From positions 124,001 through 188,000 of the forward strand of contig CAWGJF010000002.1 in NCBI GenBank assembly GCA_963822905.1: a stretch of 64,000 nucleotides of DNA. Direction: 5' to 3'. The notes under the pieces were generated by a model. That model was not told where the DNA came from. It did no database searches and worked only from the letters and a program-made list of their open reading frames with translations. Source of the DNA: CAWGJF01 sp963822905. Its GTDB lineage: Bacteria; Bacteroidota; Ignavibacteria; Ignavibacteriales; Ignavibacteriaceae. This document shows positions 38,930 to 47,869 of the stretch, piece after piece; position 1 is the stretch's first letter; each line of letters begins with the position of its first letter. The position numbers and the translations under genes are program-made.

Positions 38930-39290
38930 GGTATTTCTAAAAGTGGAAATGCGGCACAATGAGATTTTTATCGTACTTTCAAAAATGGAAATGGGACCCT
39001 GAAACTTCTTTGCCGCTACTTTAAAAATGAAAATGCGACCCTGAAACTTCTTTGCCGCTACTTTAAAAATGAAAATGCGACCCTGAAACTTCTTTGCTGC
39101 TACTTTAAAAATGAAAGTGCGACCCTGAAGCTTCTTTGCCGCTACTTCAAAAATGGAAATGCGGACTCTGAAACTTCTTTGCCGCTACTTTAAAAATGAA
39201 AATACGACTCTGAAACTTCTTTGCCACTACTTTAAAAATGAAAATGCGATCCTGTAACTTTTTTAACGTACTTCCAAAATTGGAAATGAC
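38930..39290. repeat. 42-base tandem repeat array
   Basis: About eight direct repeats of a 42-base unit. The core is GCCGCTACTTTAAAAATGAA then AATGCGACCCTGAAACTTCT and TT, running from about 38972 to 39270 with degraded edge units either side. Units differ by a few bases, and outer ones are degraded. 42 is a multiple of three, so one frame reads as a 14-residue repeat (YFKNENATLKLLCR), but no start or long ORF supports translation. No gene overlaps. Confidence 0.75.
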
Positions 39291-39438
39291 TAGCTGACAT
39301 ACTTTATGACATTCCCGGAGTCAGGAAGAGTTAAAGAAATGACTTAGATTGCAACACGATTGTGAGTTAACAATATTTACCCCGGTGTAAAGCTTGTCCG
39401 TTAATACCGAACCATTCCAAGGCAGGTTTGAATTACTA

Positions 39439-39665
39439 ACATCTTTCCTCCGCCTCAGCCTTTGCCTTTTCCTTCTTCCATCAACCATCCTCAATCTTCC
39501 ATCTCACCTCTAACTTCTCACCCCCAACAACCCTTGCCAACCCGCAACAAATTTAATGTCTGCAAATCTTGAATAGAATAATAACAATTACTAAGATAAA
39601 ACCGCTTCTACTTTTCCACCCAAGAAATAGAACCTGCTCCGCCCAAAACGGAATATCCGGTATGT
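39439..39665. repeat. Dispersed composite repeat, copy 3
   Basis: Pyrimidine-rich tract (CATCTTTCCTCCGCCTC and later blocks), then CCCGCAACAAATTTAATGTC, GCAAATCTTGAATAGAATAA, TTACTAAGATAAAACCGCTTC, TTTTCCACCCAAGAAATAG and TCCGCCCAAAACGGAATATCC. It has a hairpin TCCG/CGGA (39638-39641 with 39649-39652). It joins directly to a phosphatase gene fragment. Confidence 0.68.
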
Positions 39666-39902
39666 GAATTTACTTTCAACAAAAATGACCGCTTCATTAT
39701 TTATACTGACGGACTTACAGAAACACGGAATGCAGCAGGGGATGAGTTTGGAAATAAATTTTTAGGCGAGCTGATAAAAATAAACAGTAAAGTTCCTGCA
39801 GAAGATTTAAGCAAAATATTTTTAGATGAATTAAACTCCTGGCAGGATAGAAAAACCCCGCAGCAGGATGATATTACATTTGTAATTGTGGATAGGAGGT
39901 AG
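39666..39902 (+). pseudogene. C-terminal remnant of a SpoIIE/PP2C-type phosphatase
   Basis: A 78-residue in-frame segment without a start: DRFIIYTDGLTETRNAAGDEFG and QQDDITFVIVDRR, the last two conserved motifs of the RsbU/SpoIIE phosphatase domain (metal-binding Asp-Gly in YTDGLTE and Asp-Asp in QDDITF). The N-terminal three quarters are missing; the upstream DNA is copy 3 of the dispersed repeat, and the open frame extends into it (through KTEYPVCEF). It is not a functional gene. Confidence 0.75.
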
Positions 39903-40003
39903 TAGAGTTATTTTAAAGTATTATAAATCCATCCATTCCCACCTTTTTTCACTTTAATTTAAATAATTAAGATATATTTAGTTATAAAATTTCAGGAATT
40001 ATT

Positions 40004-40522
40004 TTGACAAAGAAAATGATATTAAATACAGAACGCTTAATACTCAGAGAAGCACAGCTTTCAGATAATCAATTCATTTTCGATTTGTTGAACACTCCAA
40101 AGTGGATAAAATATATCGGCGACAGGGGAATTAAAACTTTAAAGAATGCTGAAGATTATATAAATGATAAGATAATCAATAGCTACAAAACCAACGGTTA
40201 TGGTTTATATGTTTTTGAGTTGAAAGAATCACACATTCCAATCGGACTTTGTGGATTTATTAAAAGAGATTATTTAGACTCAGAAGATATCGGTTTCGCA
40301 TTACTTCCTGAGTATGAACACAAAGGGTATACTTATGAAGTTGGGATAGCCGTATTAAAATATGGAGAAGATAAATTTGGTTTTAAAAAAATCTATGCAA
40401 TCACTTCCAAAGATAATGTTGCTTCACAGGAGCTATTAAAAAAACTTGGTTTTAGTTTTAAGTCTTTCATAACTGAGCCTTCCACAAATGAAGAGCTTTC
40501 TTTTTATTCAAGGGAAAGCTAA
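40004..40522 (+). CDS. GNAT-family N-acetyltransferase (RimJ/RimL-type)
   Basis: 172 residues of the acetyltransferase type that modifies amino groups: NTERLILREAQLSDN at the start, PIGLCGFIKRDYLDSEDIGF for the central strands, PEYEHKGYTYEVGIAVLKYG for the acetyl-CoA loop and NVASQELLKKLGF near the end. TTG at 40004 was chosen because AGGAATTATT precedes it; an in-frame ATG at 40016 is possible. Stand-alone next to the lipocalin-like gene at 40563. Confidence 0.86.
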   Translation: MTKKMILNTERLILREAQLSDNQFIFDLLNTPKWIKYIGDRGIKTLKNAEDYINDKIINSYKTNGYGLYVFELKESHIPIGLCGFIKRDYLDSEDIGFALLPEYEHKGYTYEVGIAVLKYGEDKFGFKKIYAITSKDNVASQELLKKLGFSFKSFITEPSTNEELSFYSRES

Positions 40523-40562
40523 AAGCACTGAAAAATATTTTTAGTAAAGAGAAAGAAATTAT

Positions 40563-41012
40563 ATGAATAACAAATCCTGGAAAAAAGGTCCGGGTAAACT
40601 TGGAGTCCTTAAACCTCTTTTAGGTTCGTGGCAGGCAATAGCCGATTCACAGATGGGTAAAGTGCGTTGTACAAGAACATTCGAACCGGTTCTTGGTGGT
40701 AAATATATCCAACTAATTGCACGCTGGGAATTCGGTAAGAAAATCTATGAGGAAATAGCACTCTACGGTGTCATCAATGGAAAATTATCATTCTGGTCAT
40801 TCACATCAGACGGTAAAAGATCAGAGGGCATATTTGCGGACGGAAGTGACATAGATCCACAGGCAATTGCATTTGAAGCTGAGATGCCGGCAGGTCTCGC
40901 ACGTATGATTTATTGGCCCGGTAAGGATGGAAGTGTTAACTGGGCAGTGGAAGCAAAAAATAAAAAGGGATGGAAACGATTTACGGAACATAAATACACT
41001 CAATTAAAATAA
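40563..41012 (+). CDS. Small lipocalin/nitrobindin-like (DUF1579-type) protein
   Basis: 149 residues: GPGKLGVLKPLLGSWQAIA opens it (LLGSW is the usual family start), then KVRCTRTFEPVLGGKYIQL and YGVINGKLSFWSFTSDGKRSE, strands of a beta-barrel that usually binds hydrophobic ligands. No signal peptide. It follows the acetyltransferase by 40 bases, so the two may be co-transcribed. Confidence 0.65.
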   Translation: MNNKSWKKGPGKLGVLKPLLGSWQAIADSQMGKVRCTRTFEPVLGGKYIQLIARWEFGKKIYEEIALYGVINGKLSFWSFTSDGKRSEGIFADGSDIDPQAIAFEAEMPAGLARMIYWPGKDGSVNWAVEAKNKKGWKRFTEHKYTQLK

Positions 41013-41074
41013 CTTTTCCCAGGCAGTCACTGACATTCAGTAAAAAAAAAGACTTGCAATAAATTTTACGAAAT

Positions 41075-41117
41075 GCCTGCCCGACTTTTTCGGGGTTCCC
41101 CAAAAAGAAGGTCAGGC
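41075..41117. repeat. Long imperfect inverted repeat
   Basis: GCCTGCCCGACTTTTTCGGGG pairs imperfectly with CCCCAAAAAGAAGGTCAGGC (about 17 of 20 bases) around a two-base loop. It is followed by GTGACATCC, a string that also occurs at 50.6 kb. In the 279-base gap 41013-41291, which holds no other feature. Confidence 0.55.
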
Positions 41118-41291
41118 GTGACATCCCTATAAAGTGCGCTATGACATACCGCAATTAAAAATTGATAAACTTCATTAATAATGACTGGTGATTCGTTGCA
41201 GGGCAGGAAGTGTTTTACTATTTTTTCGGCTGATTCCAGACATTCCATTAATTAACATTCAATATTTACTACAATATTTTTAGGAGGCTCT

Positions 41292-41870
41292 ATGCAAAGA
41301 TTTATGCAAGTACTATTTGTACTTTTGCTTTGCAGCCCGTTAATGTACAAATTATCTGCACAGGAAATGACGAATAAAATGGAGAGCAGCTCATCATCTT
41401 CCCTGGTTAAATTAGTTATGGATGATTTAAAATATACCGGCGACAAAGTGATGCAACTCGCTGATGCAATGCCGTCATCAGATTACAGCTGGAGACCGGA
41501 AAAAGGAGTAAGATCAGTGAGTGAAGTTTATGTTCATATTGCTATGAGTAATTATTTTCTGCTTTCTTACCTTGGTGCTGAGATGCCGAAAAATTCTAAA
41601 CCGGGTACTGAAAATGAAGACTTGGAAAAAACTATGACGAATAAAGAGGAAATAATAAAACTTCTGAAAAAATCCTTTGCCGATGCAGAAAGTTTTCTTT
41701 CCGGTTATACCGATACAGACTTCGATACCGTAGTTGAATTGCCATTTGGTAAATTCACAAAAGCACAAGTGTTGATGCTTGCTGCAACTCATCCGCACGA
41801 ACATTTGGGTCAGTCTATTGCGTATGCAAGGACGAACCATATTGTACCGCCATGGTCAAAAGGAAATTAA
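41292..41870 (+). CDS. Secreted DinB-family protein
   Basis: 192 residues with a signal peptide (1-23, ends KLSAQ) and a four-helix DinB domain. Metal-site histidines are seen in EVYVHIAMSNYF and in the C-terminal THPHEHLGQSIAYAR. DinB folds act as metal-dependent hydrolases or thiol transferases; an exported one is unusual. AGGAGG precedes the ATG and a strong terminator follows. Confidence 0.82.
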   Translation: MQRFMQVLFVLLLCSPLMYKLSAQEMTNKMESSSSSSLVKLVMDDLKYTGDKVMQLADAMPSSDYSWRPEKGVRSVSEVYVHIAMSNYFLLSYLGAEMPKNSKPGTENEDLEKTMTNKEEIIKLLKKSFADAESFLSGYTDTDFDTVVELPFGKFTKAQVLMLAATHPHEHLGQSIAYARTNHIVPPWSKGN

Positions 41871-41883
41871 TATTTAGTAAAAC

Positions 41884-41909
41884 GTCCCGGTAATTGCCGG
41901 GACTTTTTT
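41884..41909 (+). terminator. Rho-independent terminator after the DinB gene
   Basis: GTCCCGG (41884-41890), six-base loop, CCGGGAC (41897-41903), followed by six T. Classic intrinsic terminator 13 bases after the stop. Confidence 0.88.
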
Positions 41910-42032
41910 CCAGTGGCTTACCCGGCTGTCACGCATTTCCTGCTCTGTGGGAGACTTCTGGGAGAAAAGAAAAGACTTGAATTAAATGATAAGTCAGATG
42001 TATTTATATTAAAGATTAAAAAGGACCACATT

Positions 42033-42902
42033 ATGGTTTCAAATGTTCAAAAAGAAAAAGCCGAACTGTTCCTGAAATATCATCACGACAAAGAAATCCT
42101 GGTTTTATTAAACTCGTGGGACATCGCAAGTTCTAAATTGATTGAAGCGAGCGGCTATAAAGCAATCGCAACAACAAGTATGGGAATAGCAGCTTCTTTA
42201 GGTTATCCTGACTGCCAGGTAATTACATTATCTGAAATGATTCAAGCTATTACCGGAATTGTTAATTCAGTTAAAGTTCCTGTGACTGTTGATATAGAAG
42301 CCGGGTACGGAAATAATCTAAATGAAATTATTGAATCGGTTAAAAAAATTATTGCAACAGGTATTGTCGGAATAAACATTGAAGACAGTATGGATTTAAA
42401 TCCTGTATTAATTGATGAGAAGGAATTTTGTGAAAGAATATCAGCCATTCGTGCATTATCAGGTTCACTGGGTTTTCATTTGGTAATTAATGCAAGAACG
42501 GATTCATTTTATACTTCTTCAGGTTCAACTCAGGAAAAATTATCTGAATCAATTAAGCGCGGTAATAAATACCGGGAAGCAGGTGCCGACTGCATTTTTG
42601 TACAGCCTGTATGGGAAAAAGAAACGATTGCAACATTGGTAAAAGAAATTAATGCACCGATTAATATTCTTGCAAACCCTACAATTGGGTCAGGAGTAAC
42701 TCCATCCATAAGTGAACTTCAGGGTCTGGGTGTTGCCCGTGTAAGTCTTGGTTCAGGTTTGATGAAAGCTACTTTAGCCTTAATTAAAAAAGTTGCTGAC
42801 GAACTTTCTGAAAAGGGAACTTACGATATTTTATTAGATACCTTAACACCTCTTCCTGACGCAGCAATGGCTTATAAGATGGCGATAGGTTTGAACAAAT
42901 AA
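42033..42902 (+). CDS. Isocitrate lyase/PEP mutase superfamily enzyme
   Basis: 289 residues from ATG 42033, chosen because AAGGA lies just before it; an in-frame start at 41913 would lie inside the previous terminator region. TIM-barrel carbon-carbon lyase: LLNSWDIASSKLIEASGYKA, TSMGIAASLGYPDCQVIT, then VPVTVDIEAGYGNN (metal-binding Asp/Glu), VGINIEDS and VINARTDSF. These are the PEP-mutase/oxaloacetate-hydrolase signatures; the exact substrate is not resolved. Confidence 0.87.
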   Translation: MVSNVQKEKAELFLKYHHDKEILVLLNSWDIASSKLIEASGYKAIATTSMGIAASLGYPDCQVITLSEMIQAITGIVNSVKVPVTVDIEAGYGNNLNEIIESVKKIIATGIVGINIEDSMDLNPVLIDEKEFCERISAIRALSGSLGFHLVINARTDSFYTSSGSTQEKLSESIKRGNKYREAGADCIFVQPVWEKETIATLVKEINAPINILANPTIGSGVTPSISELQGLGVARVSLGSGLMKATLALIKKVADELSEKGTYDILLDTLTPLPDAAMAYKMAIGLNK

Positions 42903-42921
42903 TATAAAATGTGACGGGGTA

Positions 42922-42973
42922 GTTACGGACGCTCCGTGACTAGTAGATATTAGTGTCACGGTACGACCGTGAC
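42922..42973. repeat. Two adjacent short hairpins
   Basis: GTTACGGA-CGC-TCCGTGAC (7 of 8 bp, 42922-42940) and GTCACGGT-ACG-ACCGTGAC (perfect 8 bp, 42955-42973), the second followed by ATCTTTTATT. They may form the terminator of the lyase gene (stop at 42902), but the doubled TCACGG arms suggest a repeat-derived element. Confidence 0.55.
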
Positions 42974-43092
42974 ATCTTTTATTGAATTTTTGATAAACGG
43001 TAAATAAGTTTGTTTTGATTTTATTTGCTTTTGTACAATGGTATATTCGGAAGGGAAGAGTAATTCATAAATAAAAATTATGGGTTGAAAAA

Positions 43093-43302
43093 ATGAGAGC
43101 TTTGATATTATTCGTTGGCTGGTGTATCTTATTTGTATTTTGCTGGCCGGTTGCTTTACTTGCCTTAATTCTTTTTCCAATTGTTTGGCTAATCTCATTG
43201 CCACTTCGCCTGGTAGGTTTTTCGGTTGAAGCTGTATTTGTATTTATAAAGAGTTTATTGTTTTTACCGGCTCGTTTACTCGGGTGGAGACGTAGTGCGT
43301 AA
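43093..43302 (+). CDS. Small membrane protein, unknown
   Basis: 69 residues, almost entirely hydrophobic with two membrane segments (about 3-29 and 45-60) separated by SLPLRLVG and ending LGWRRSA. No family recognised. It stands alone. The 297-base stretch 43303-43599 that follows has no supportable feature. Confidence 0.55.
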   Translation: MRALILFVGWCILFVFCWPVALLALILFPIVWLISLPLRLVGFSVEAVFVFIKSLLFLPARLLGWRRSA

Positions 43303-43599
43303 CGTGATTAACGGCAGTGCTGATTTCTTAAAAGCTATTAAATGAAATTAAAAACAAACCTTGCAATAGTTTTGCTTCACAATTAATAATATTCTAAATT
43401 TAAATTTGAATGATAGGAAAAGGATTTTAATATTAACTATTCTGCTTTCTATTGTTCCAATTCATTAATTACTTCATTCGCTTTACCGGTTAACTAAAAA
43501 GTATGATAATATTTTCCCGTTCTTTTAAGATGATTTATTTATCAATATTTTCTTATAACCAGTTAAACTCTGAGAGTTATAAAAGTATAAAGGATTCAT

Positions 43600-45753
43600 A
43601 TGCTACAAAAATATTTCACAACCCTTACCTTTTTTCTAACAGGCTGTTTTGTTTCAATTAATTTTGCACAAGTGAGTAGTAACACATTGGCTGATACAAC
43701 AAAACCTGGTTCGAAACATGAGTTTCCTTATTTCACAGTAAGCAAACTTCCTTTCGATGCACCTCAGTTTGATAAAATTAAAGACAGCGATTTTAAACCT
43801 GCATTTGAAGAAGGTATGGAGGAGAATCTTGCTGAGATTGAAAAGATCGCCGACAACCCGGAACCCGCGACATTTGAAAATACACTTGTTGCGCTTGAGA
43901 AGAGCGGACAGCTGCTAAGAAGTGTTTCGCTTATTTTTAATGCTTTAACAAGTGCCAATACTGATTCTGTTCTTCAGCAATTACAGGAGGAAATAGCTCC
44001 AAAGTTAGCCGCTCATCGTGATGCGATTTATTTAAATGAAAAACTATTCGAAAGAGTTAAGTCGATTTATGAAAAAAGAAACGAACTTAAGCTCGATAAT
44101 GAATCAGAAAAACTGATTACATATTATTATGATCATTTTGTTCACGCAGGTGCAAAACTTTCTTCAGAAGATAAAAGTAAATTAAAAAAGCTGAATGAAG
44201 AAGAAGCAGCTTTGATTGCAAAATTTATAAACATGCTTCTCGCAGCTACTAAGAACGGTGCTCTGGTTGTAAATGATAAATCTGAACTAGCCGGACTTAC
44301 TGATGCAGAACTCAAAGCAGCATCACAATCTGCAGACGAGCGCGGACTTACTGGTAAATGGGTAATCGCTTTGCAGAATACAACTCAGCAGCCTTCTCTT
44401 ACTTCGTTAGACAACCGTCAAACGCGTAAAAAACTTTTTGAAAATTCCTGGAACCGTACCGAGCAGAATGATAAAAATGATACACGGTCGGTGATTAAGC
44501 GTATTGCTGAAATTCGTGTTGAGAAAGCTGCATTGCTGGGATTCACAAACTATGCAGGATGGGTGCTTGAAGATCAAATGGCAAAGACTCCGGAAGCTGT
44601 AGAAAAATTCCTTACCGGTCTGGTTCCTGCAACCGTTGCAAGTGAACAAAAAGAAGCTGCAGATATACAGGCTTTTATGAAGCAATCAGGACAAAATATT
44701 AAACTGGAACCGTGGGACTGGAATTATTATGCTGACAAACTTCGTAAGGAAAAATTCAACCTGGATGATTCACAAATCAAACCTTATTTTGTTTTAGAAA
44801 ATGTTCTTCAAAAAGGTATCTTCTACGCTGCTCACGAACTTTATGGAATAACTTTCAAAGAGCTTCATGATATTCCTGTTTACCAGCAAGATGTACGTGT
44901 GTTTGAAGTATTTGATAAAGACGGTTCGCCTCTTGCACTTTTTTATGGTGACTTTTTTAAAAGGGATAACAAGGGCGGCGGTGCATGGATGGATAACTTT
45001 GTACTTCAATCAAAACTGCTTGGTACAAAACCTGTGGTTTACAATGTTACAAACTTTATTAAGCCTGCGCCCGGGCAGCCCGCACTTTTAAGTTATGATG
45101 ACGTAACAACAATGTTTCATGAATTCGGTCATGCTTTGCACGGAATTTTTGCAGACCAGCAGTACCCAAGTATTTCAGGAACTTATGTGCCGCGTGACTT
45201 TGTAGAGTTCCCTTCACAGTTCAATGAGCATTGGGCTTTGTATCCAAAAGTGCTGAAGAATTATGCTATACATTATAAAACGGGAAAACCCATGCCGCAG
45301 GAACTGGCAGATAAACTTAAACAGGCTCAACTATTTAACCAGGGATATGACTTTACTGAAATACTTGAAGCTGCTGCTCTCGATATGGCATGGCATACAT
45401 TATCTGCCGGTGATGCCGTAAAAAATACAGATGAATTTGAAATCAGCAGTCTTAAAAAAGACAGCTTATATATTCCGGAAGTTCCTTCACGTTACCGGTC
45501 GAGTTACTTTATGCATATCTGGGGACACGATTATGCGGCAGGTTATTATGCATACTTATGGTCTGAAATGCTTGATGACGATGCATTCGATTGGTTTGAG
45601 AAAAACGGCGGACTTACACGTGAGAACGGAGACCGCTTCCGCAATATGATTCTTTCACGCGGTGCAACAGAAGATTATGGTAAAATATTCCGTGAGTTCA
45701 CCGGGCACGATCCAAACTTAGAGCCGATGCTGAAAGACCGTGGATTGAAATAG
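43600..45753 (+). CDS. M3-family metallopeptidase (Dcp/oligopeptidase-like)
   Basis: 717 residues. Zinc peptidase with HEFGHALHG (zinc ligands H507 and H511, catalytic E508) and the third ligand Glu in EFPSQFNEHW. The N-terminal helical half (EEGMEENLAEIEKIADNPEP) and C-terminal FMHIWGHDYAAGYYAYLWSE are those of dipeptidyl carboxypeptidase. A signal peptide (ends SINFAQ) shows it is exported, so it may trim peptides in the periplasm; a lipobox-like LTGC lies at 13-16. AAAGGAT precedes the ATG. Confidence 0.93.
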   Translation: MLQKYFTTLTFFLTGCFVSINFAQVSSNTLADTTKPGSKHEFPYFTVSKLPFDAPQFDKIKDSDFKPAFEEGMEENLAEIEKIADNPEPATFENTLVALEKSGQLLRSVSLIFNALTSANTDSVLQQLQEEIAPKLAAHRDAIYLNEKLFERVKSIYEKRNELKLDNESEKLITYYYDHFVHAGAKLSSEDKSKLKKLNEEEAALIAKFINMLLAATKNGALVVNDKSELAGLTDAELKAASQSADERGLTGKWVIALQNTTQQPSLTSLDNRQTRKKLFENSWNRTEQNDKNDTRSVIKRIAEIRVEKAALLGFTNYAGWVLEDQMAKTPEAVEKFLTGLVPATVASEQKEAADIQAFMKQSGQNIKLEPWDWNYYADKLRKEKFNLDDSQIKPYFVLENVLQKGIFYAAHELYGITFKELHDIPVYQQDVRVFEVFDKDGSPLALFYGDFFKRDNKGGGAWMDNFVLQSKLLGTKPVVYNVTNFIKPAPGQPALLSYDDVTTMFHEFGHALHGIFADQQYPSISGTYVPRDFVEFPSQFNEHWALYPKVLKNYAIHYKTGKPMPQELADKLKQAQLFNQGYDFTEILEAAALDMAWHTLSAGDAVKNTDEFEISSLKKDSLYIPEVPSRYRSSYFMHIWGHDYAAGYYAYLWSEMLDDDAFDWFEKNGGLTRENGDRFRNMILSRGATEDYGKIFREFTGHDPNLEPMLKDRGLK

Positions 45754-45778
45754 AAACCGGTTTACACCAAATTTAAAA

Positions 45779-45806
45779 TGCCCGTTTAATAAAGCGGGTA
45801 TTTTTA
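45779..45806 (+). terminator. Terminator after the M3 peptidase gene
   Basis: CCCGTTTAATAAAGCGGG, a 7-bp stem with one bulged G, followed by TATTTTTATT, about 27 bases after the stop. The remaining gap to 46063 holds a small hairpin (GGTTC...GAACC near 45890-45907) followed by GACATCC. Confidence 0.6.
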
Positions 45807-46062
45807 TTATCGTACCTGGGTTAGTATTACAATATTTTTGAATATAATTAAGTCAATGAAGTAAAGAAAAAATAAAAATGTCACAAAGTGGTTCTCCAAA
45901 GGAACCGACATGACATCCGGGCTAACTCTCTTTCTTCATTTTAGTTTGCCGGGTTTTAATTAAGAAACTTACATAACCAGCGATGTGTCGCCTCGTTGCA
46001 CTTCTTTTCAAAAATCCTGAAGTTTAACATTAATAAATAAGATAGTTGAAGAGAAAAAATTA

Positions 46063-46734
46063 ATGCGTACTGCACTTGGTATTGAAGAATTGAAAAGAGT
46101 TTATGGAAATATTGCATCACGCTATGATGCACAGCATTCTATTATAACAATTAAGTCGGATCAGAGAGGAAGACAACTATTAGTGGAAAAAGCAGTGGCT
46201 GAAAAAGATAATGTTTTAGATTGTGGTTCCGGAACGGGTTCTACCGGAATCCTCGCTGCAAAAAAGTCAGGACCGGAAGGTAAGGTAACAATGTTTGATC
46301 TTAGCGATGCAATGCTGGAAGTTGCCCGGCAAAAAGTAACTGGGGAAAATCTGCAGAATAGAATTACATTTCAAACAGGAGATATGACTCATCTGCCTTT
46401 TGATGACAGTACTTTCGATGTAGTTCTTTCTACGTACAGCCTTTGTCCTTTGTATGATCCGGAAAAAGGTGCGCTTGAGATGTACCGTGTTGCAAAACCT
46501 GGAGGCAAAATTGCCTGTGCTCATTCTGCTGAACCGCAGAACAAGTTTGTAAGATTTCTTGCTGACAAAATTGAAGATGTTGCCTGGCATTTTCACTGGC
46601 TTTCGATGGGATGCAGATCAGTGAGTGTTCTTCCGGCGCTTGAGAATATAGGTTGTAAGGTAATTTTCTCAAAAAATATTGGTGTTCCTCTATGGCCGTT
46701 TTTTGTTTTTATTGTTGAGAAACCAGTTAAATAA
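46063..46734 (+). CDS. Class I SAM-dependent methyltransferase
   Basis: 223 residues. Motif I is VLDCGSGTGSTGILAAKKSG, then VTMFDLSDAMLEVARQKV, FDDSTFDVVLSTYSLCPLYD and EMYRVAKPGGKIACAHSAEP. The Cys-Pro-rich mid-region resembles phospholipid (phosphatidylethanolamine) N-methyltransferase and UbiE relatives. Stand-alone, followed by the composite repeat at 46.75 kb. Confidence 0.82.
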   Translation: MRTALGIEELKRVYGNIASRYDAQHSIITIKSDQRGRQLLVEKAVAEKDNVLDCGSGTGSTGILAAKKSGPEGKVTMFDLSDAMLEVARQKVTGENLQNRITFQTGDMTHLPFDDSTFDVVLSTYSLCPLYDPEKGALEMYRVAKPGGKIACAHSAEPQNKFVRFLADKIEDVAWHFHWLSMGCRSVSVLPALENIGCKVIFSKNIGVPLWPFFVFIVEKPVK

Positions 46735-46751
46735 AAAATCCTTCTTATCCG

Positions 46752-46966
46752 GTTTTCTCTTTTTACCTCTCACATCTCACTTCTACTATCTTGCCGCCCC
46801 GCAACATATTTTTTATTATACAAAGCTTGAACTAAATAAGCAGTATCACTAAGTTTAAAACACCTTCCACCCAAGAAATATGACTTACCAAGACTTACTC
46901 CGCACTGACGCGGAATATCCGGAGAGATATGTGAGGGCTGTCTTTTGGAGAGACCGGATGAAATGC
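46752..46966. repeat. Dispersed composite repeat, copy 4 (most complete)
   Basis: Pyrimidine tract (TTTTACCTCTCACATCTCAC), CCGCAACATA, ATACAAAGCTTGAACTAAAT, GTATCACTAAGTTTAAAACA, CTTCCACCCAAGAAATATGA, then a hairpin TCCGC-ACTGAC-GCGGA (46899-46914), CGGAATATCCG (46911-46921) and GTGAGGGCTGTCTTTTGGAG closing as GTCTTT-TGG-AGAGAC (46940-46954). The last two hairpins share CGGA with the first, so the two folds exclude one another. It lies upstream of the lipoprotein gene at 47022. Confidence 0.7.
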
Positions 46967-47021
46967 TGTAAAAATTTTTGGCAGTATAATAAATAGTTAG
47001 GCTTAATACAAAGGATACAAT

Positions 47022-47723
47022 ATGATATCTAAAATTAAAGGCAATTTGTTGCTATTATGTTTTCTGAGTTCATTTGTTGTTTCTTGTTCAACGCCAGATC
47101 TCACGAAACTATATGAAAATAAACTTGAAGCACTGAAATCTTCAATCCAGGTATTTAGAGATAGTCAATATCAGAAGGCAATTATTGAATTAAATAATTA
47201 TCATAATAATTTTGATTCAACTTATTATGATTACGAAACTGTTGCTCTTATTGCAGAATCATATAATAAACTTGGTAAACCGGATAGTGGGAAGATATTT
47301 TATGAAAATTGTATAAATGAAATTAAGAAATCAGTAAATAGCTCCAATAATTTTCCAAAATATATGTCACTTGCATTAGATGATTTATCTAAATGGTTTC
47401 AAAAATATCCGGATTTCCCTAATGAATTAAAATTTGAAAATGGTTTTACATATGTTGATGAATTGCCGCAACCAATTTGGGGTCTTGCTGCGATCAACAA
47501 TAAAATCTCAAATACTGAAAAACTAAATGGGACGGTATATGCAACGGCACTGATTGATGAGAAAGGGAAAGTAATTGATTGCTATATTATTAAAACTTTT
47601 AATGAAATTGTTGATCAAAGGGTTATAGATGCTATCAAGAGTACAAATTTTACAACACCAAAGAGAAAAGGGAGAATTGCTAAAACCTGGGTTTCAATCC
47701 CAATTCGTTTTAATTACAAATAA
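47022..47723 (+). CDS. Lipoprotein with TPR-like region and TonB C-terminal domain
   Basis: 233 residues: lipobox VVSC (19-22), helical TPR-like region (about 30-130) and a TonB-type C-terminal domain (about 145-232: GTVYATALIDEKGKVIDCY, then VIDAIKSTNFTTPKRKG and AKTWVSIPIRF). Such outer-facing TonB-CTD proteins occur in Bacteroidota, with unknown role. It begins 55 bases after the copy 4 repeat. Confidence 0.72.
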   Translation: MISKIKGNLLLLCFLSSFVVSCSTPDLTKLYENKLEALKSSIQVFRDSQYQKAIIELNNYHNNFDSTYYDYETVALIAESYNKLGKPDSGKIFYENCINEIKKSVNSSNNFPKYMSLALDDLSKWFQKYPDFPNELKFENGFTYVDELPQPIWGLAAINNKISNTEKLNGTVYATALIDEKGKVIDCYIIKTFNEIVDQRVIDAIKSTNFTTPKRKGRIAKTWVSIPIRFNYK

Positions 47724-47746
47724 AAACTAACTAGTACCTTACGGAA

Positions 47747-47806
47747 ATAGCGGAATACTGGGAGAGATACGTGTGGGCTGTCTTTTGGAGAGACCGGATG
47801 AAATGC
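47747..47806. repeat. Dispersed repeat, copy 5 (hairpin block only)
   Basis: GCGGAATACTGGGAGAGATA and GTGTGGGCTGTCTTTTGGAG, closing with AGACCGGATGAAATGCT. It matches the hairpin block of copy 4 almost exactly in its 3' half, and the hairpin GTCTTT-TGG-AGAGAC is conserved. Located just before the acetyltransferase gene. Confidence 0.72.
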
Positions 47807-47869
47807 TTACTAAAGTGCCTGTCCGCCGGAAGGTGGATTTTACATTATAAAGACATAGATAAGGGAATT

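Noticed and set aside
39000..39200. 14-residue coding repeat in the 42-base array
   Set aside because: No start codon, ribosome site or long open frame; the array stops being open after a few units.
38972..39270. 42-base repeats as CRISPR array
   Set aside because: Units are contiguous direct repeats without variable spacers and no cas gene is present.
41066..41248. Minus-strand ORF of 60 codons
   Set aside because: It runs through the long imperfect inverted repeat at 41075-41117 and has no family match or ribosome site.
46980..47010. GTTAGGC near 46996 resembling an integron attC core
   Set aside because: The 7-base core is not found at the other repeat copies and no integron integrase was seen in the window.
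47771..47869. Upstream extension of the 47870 acetyltransferase
   Set aside because: It lies inside composite repeat copy 5 and the ribosome site at 47861 points to the later ATG.
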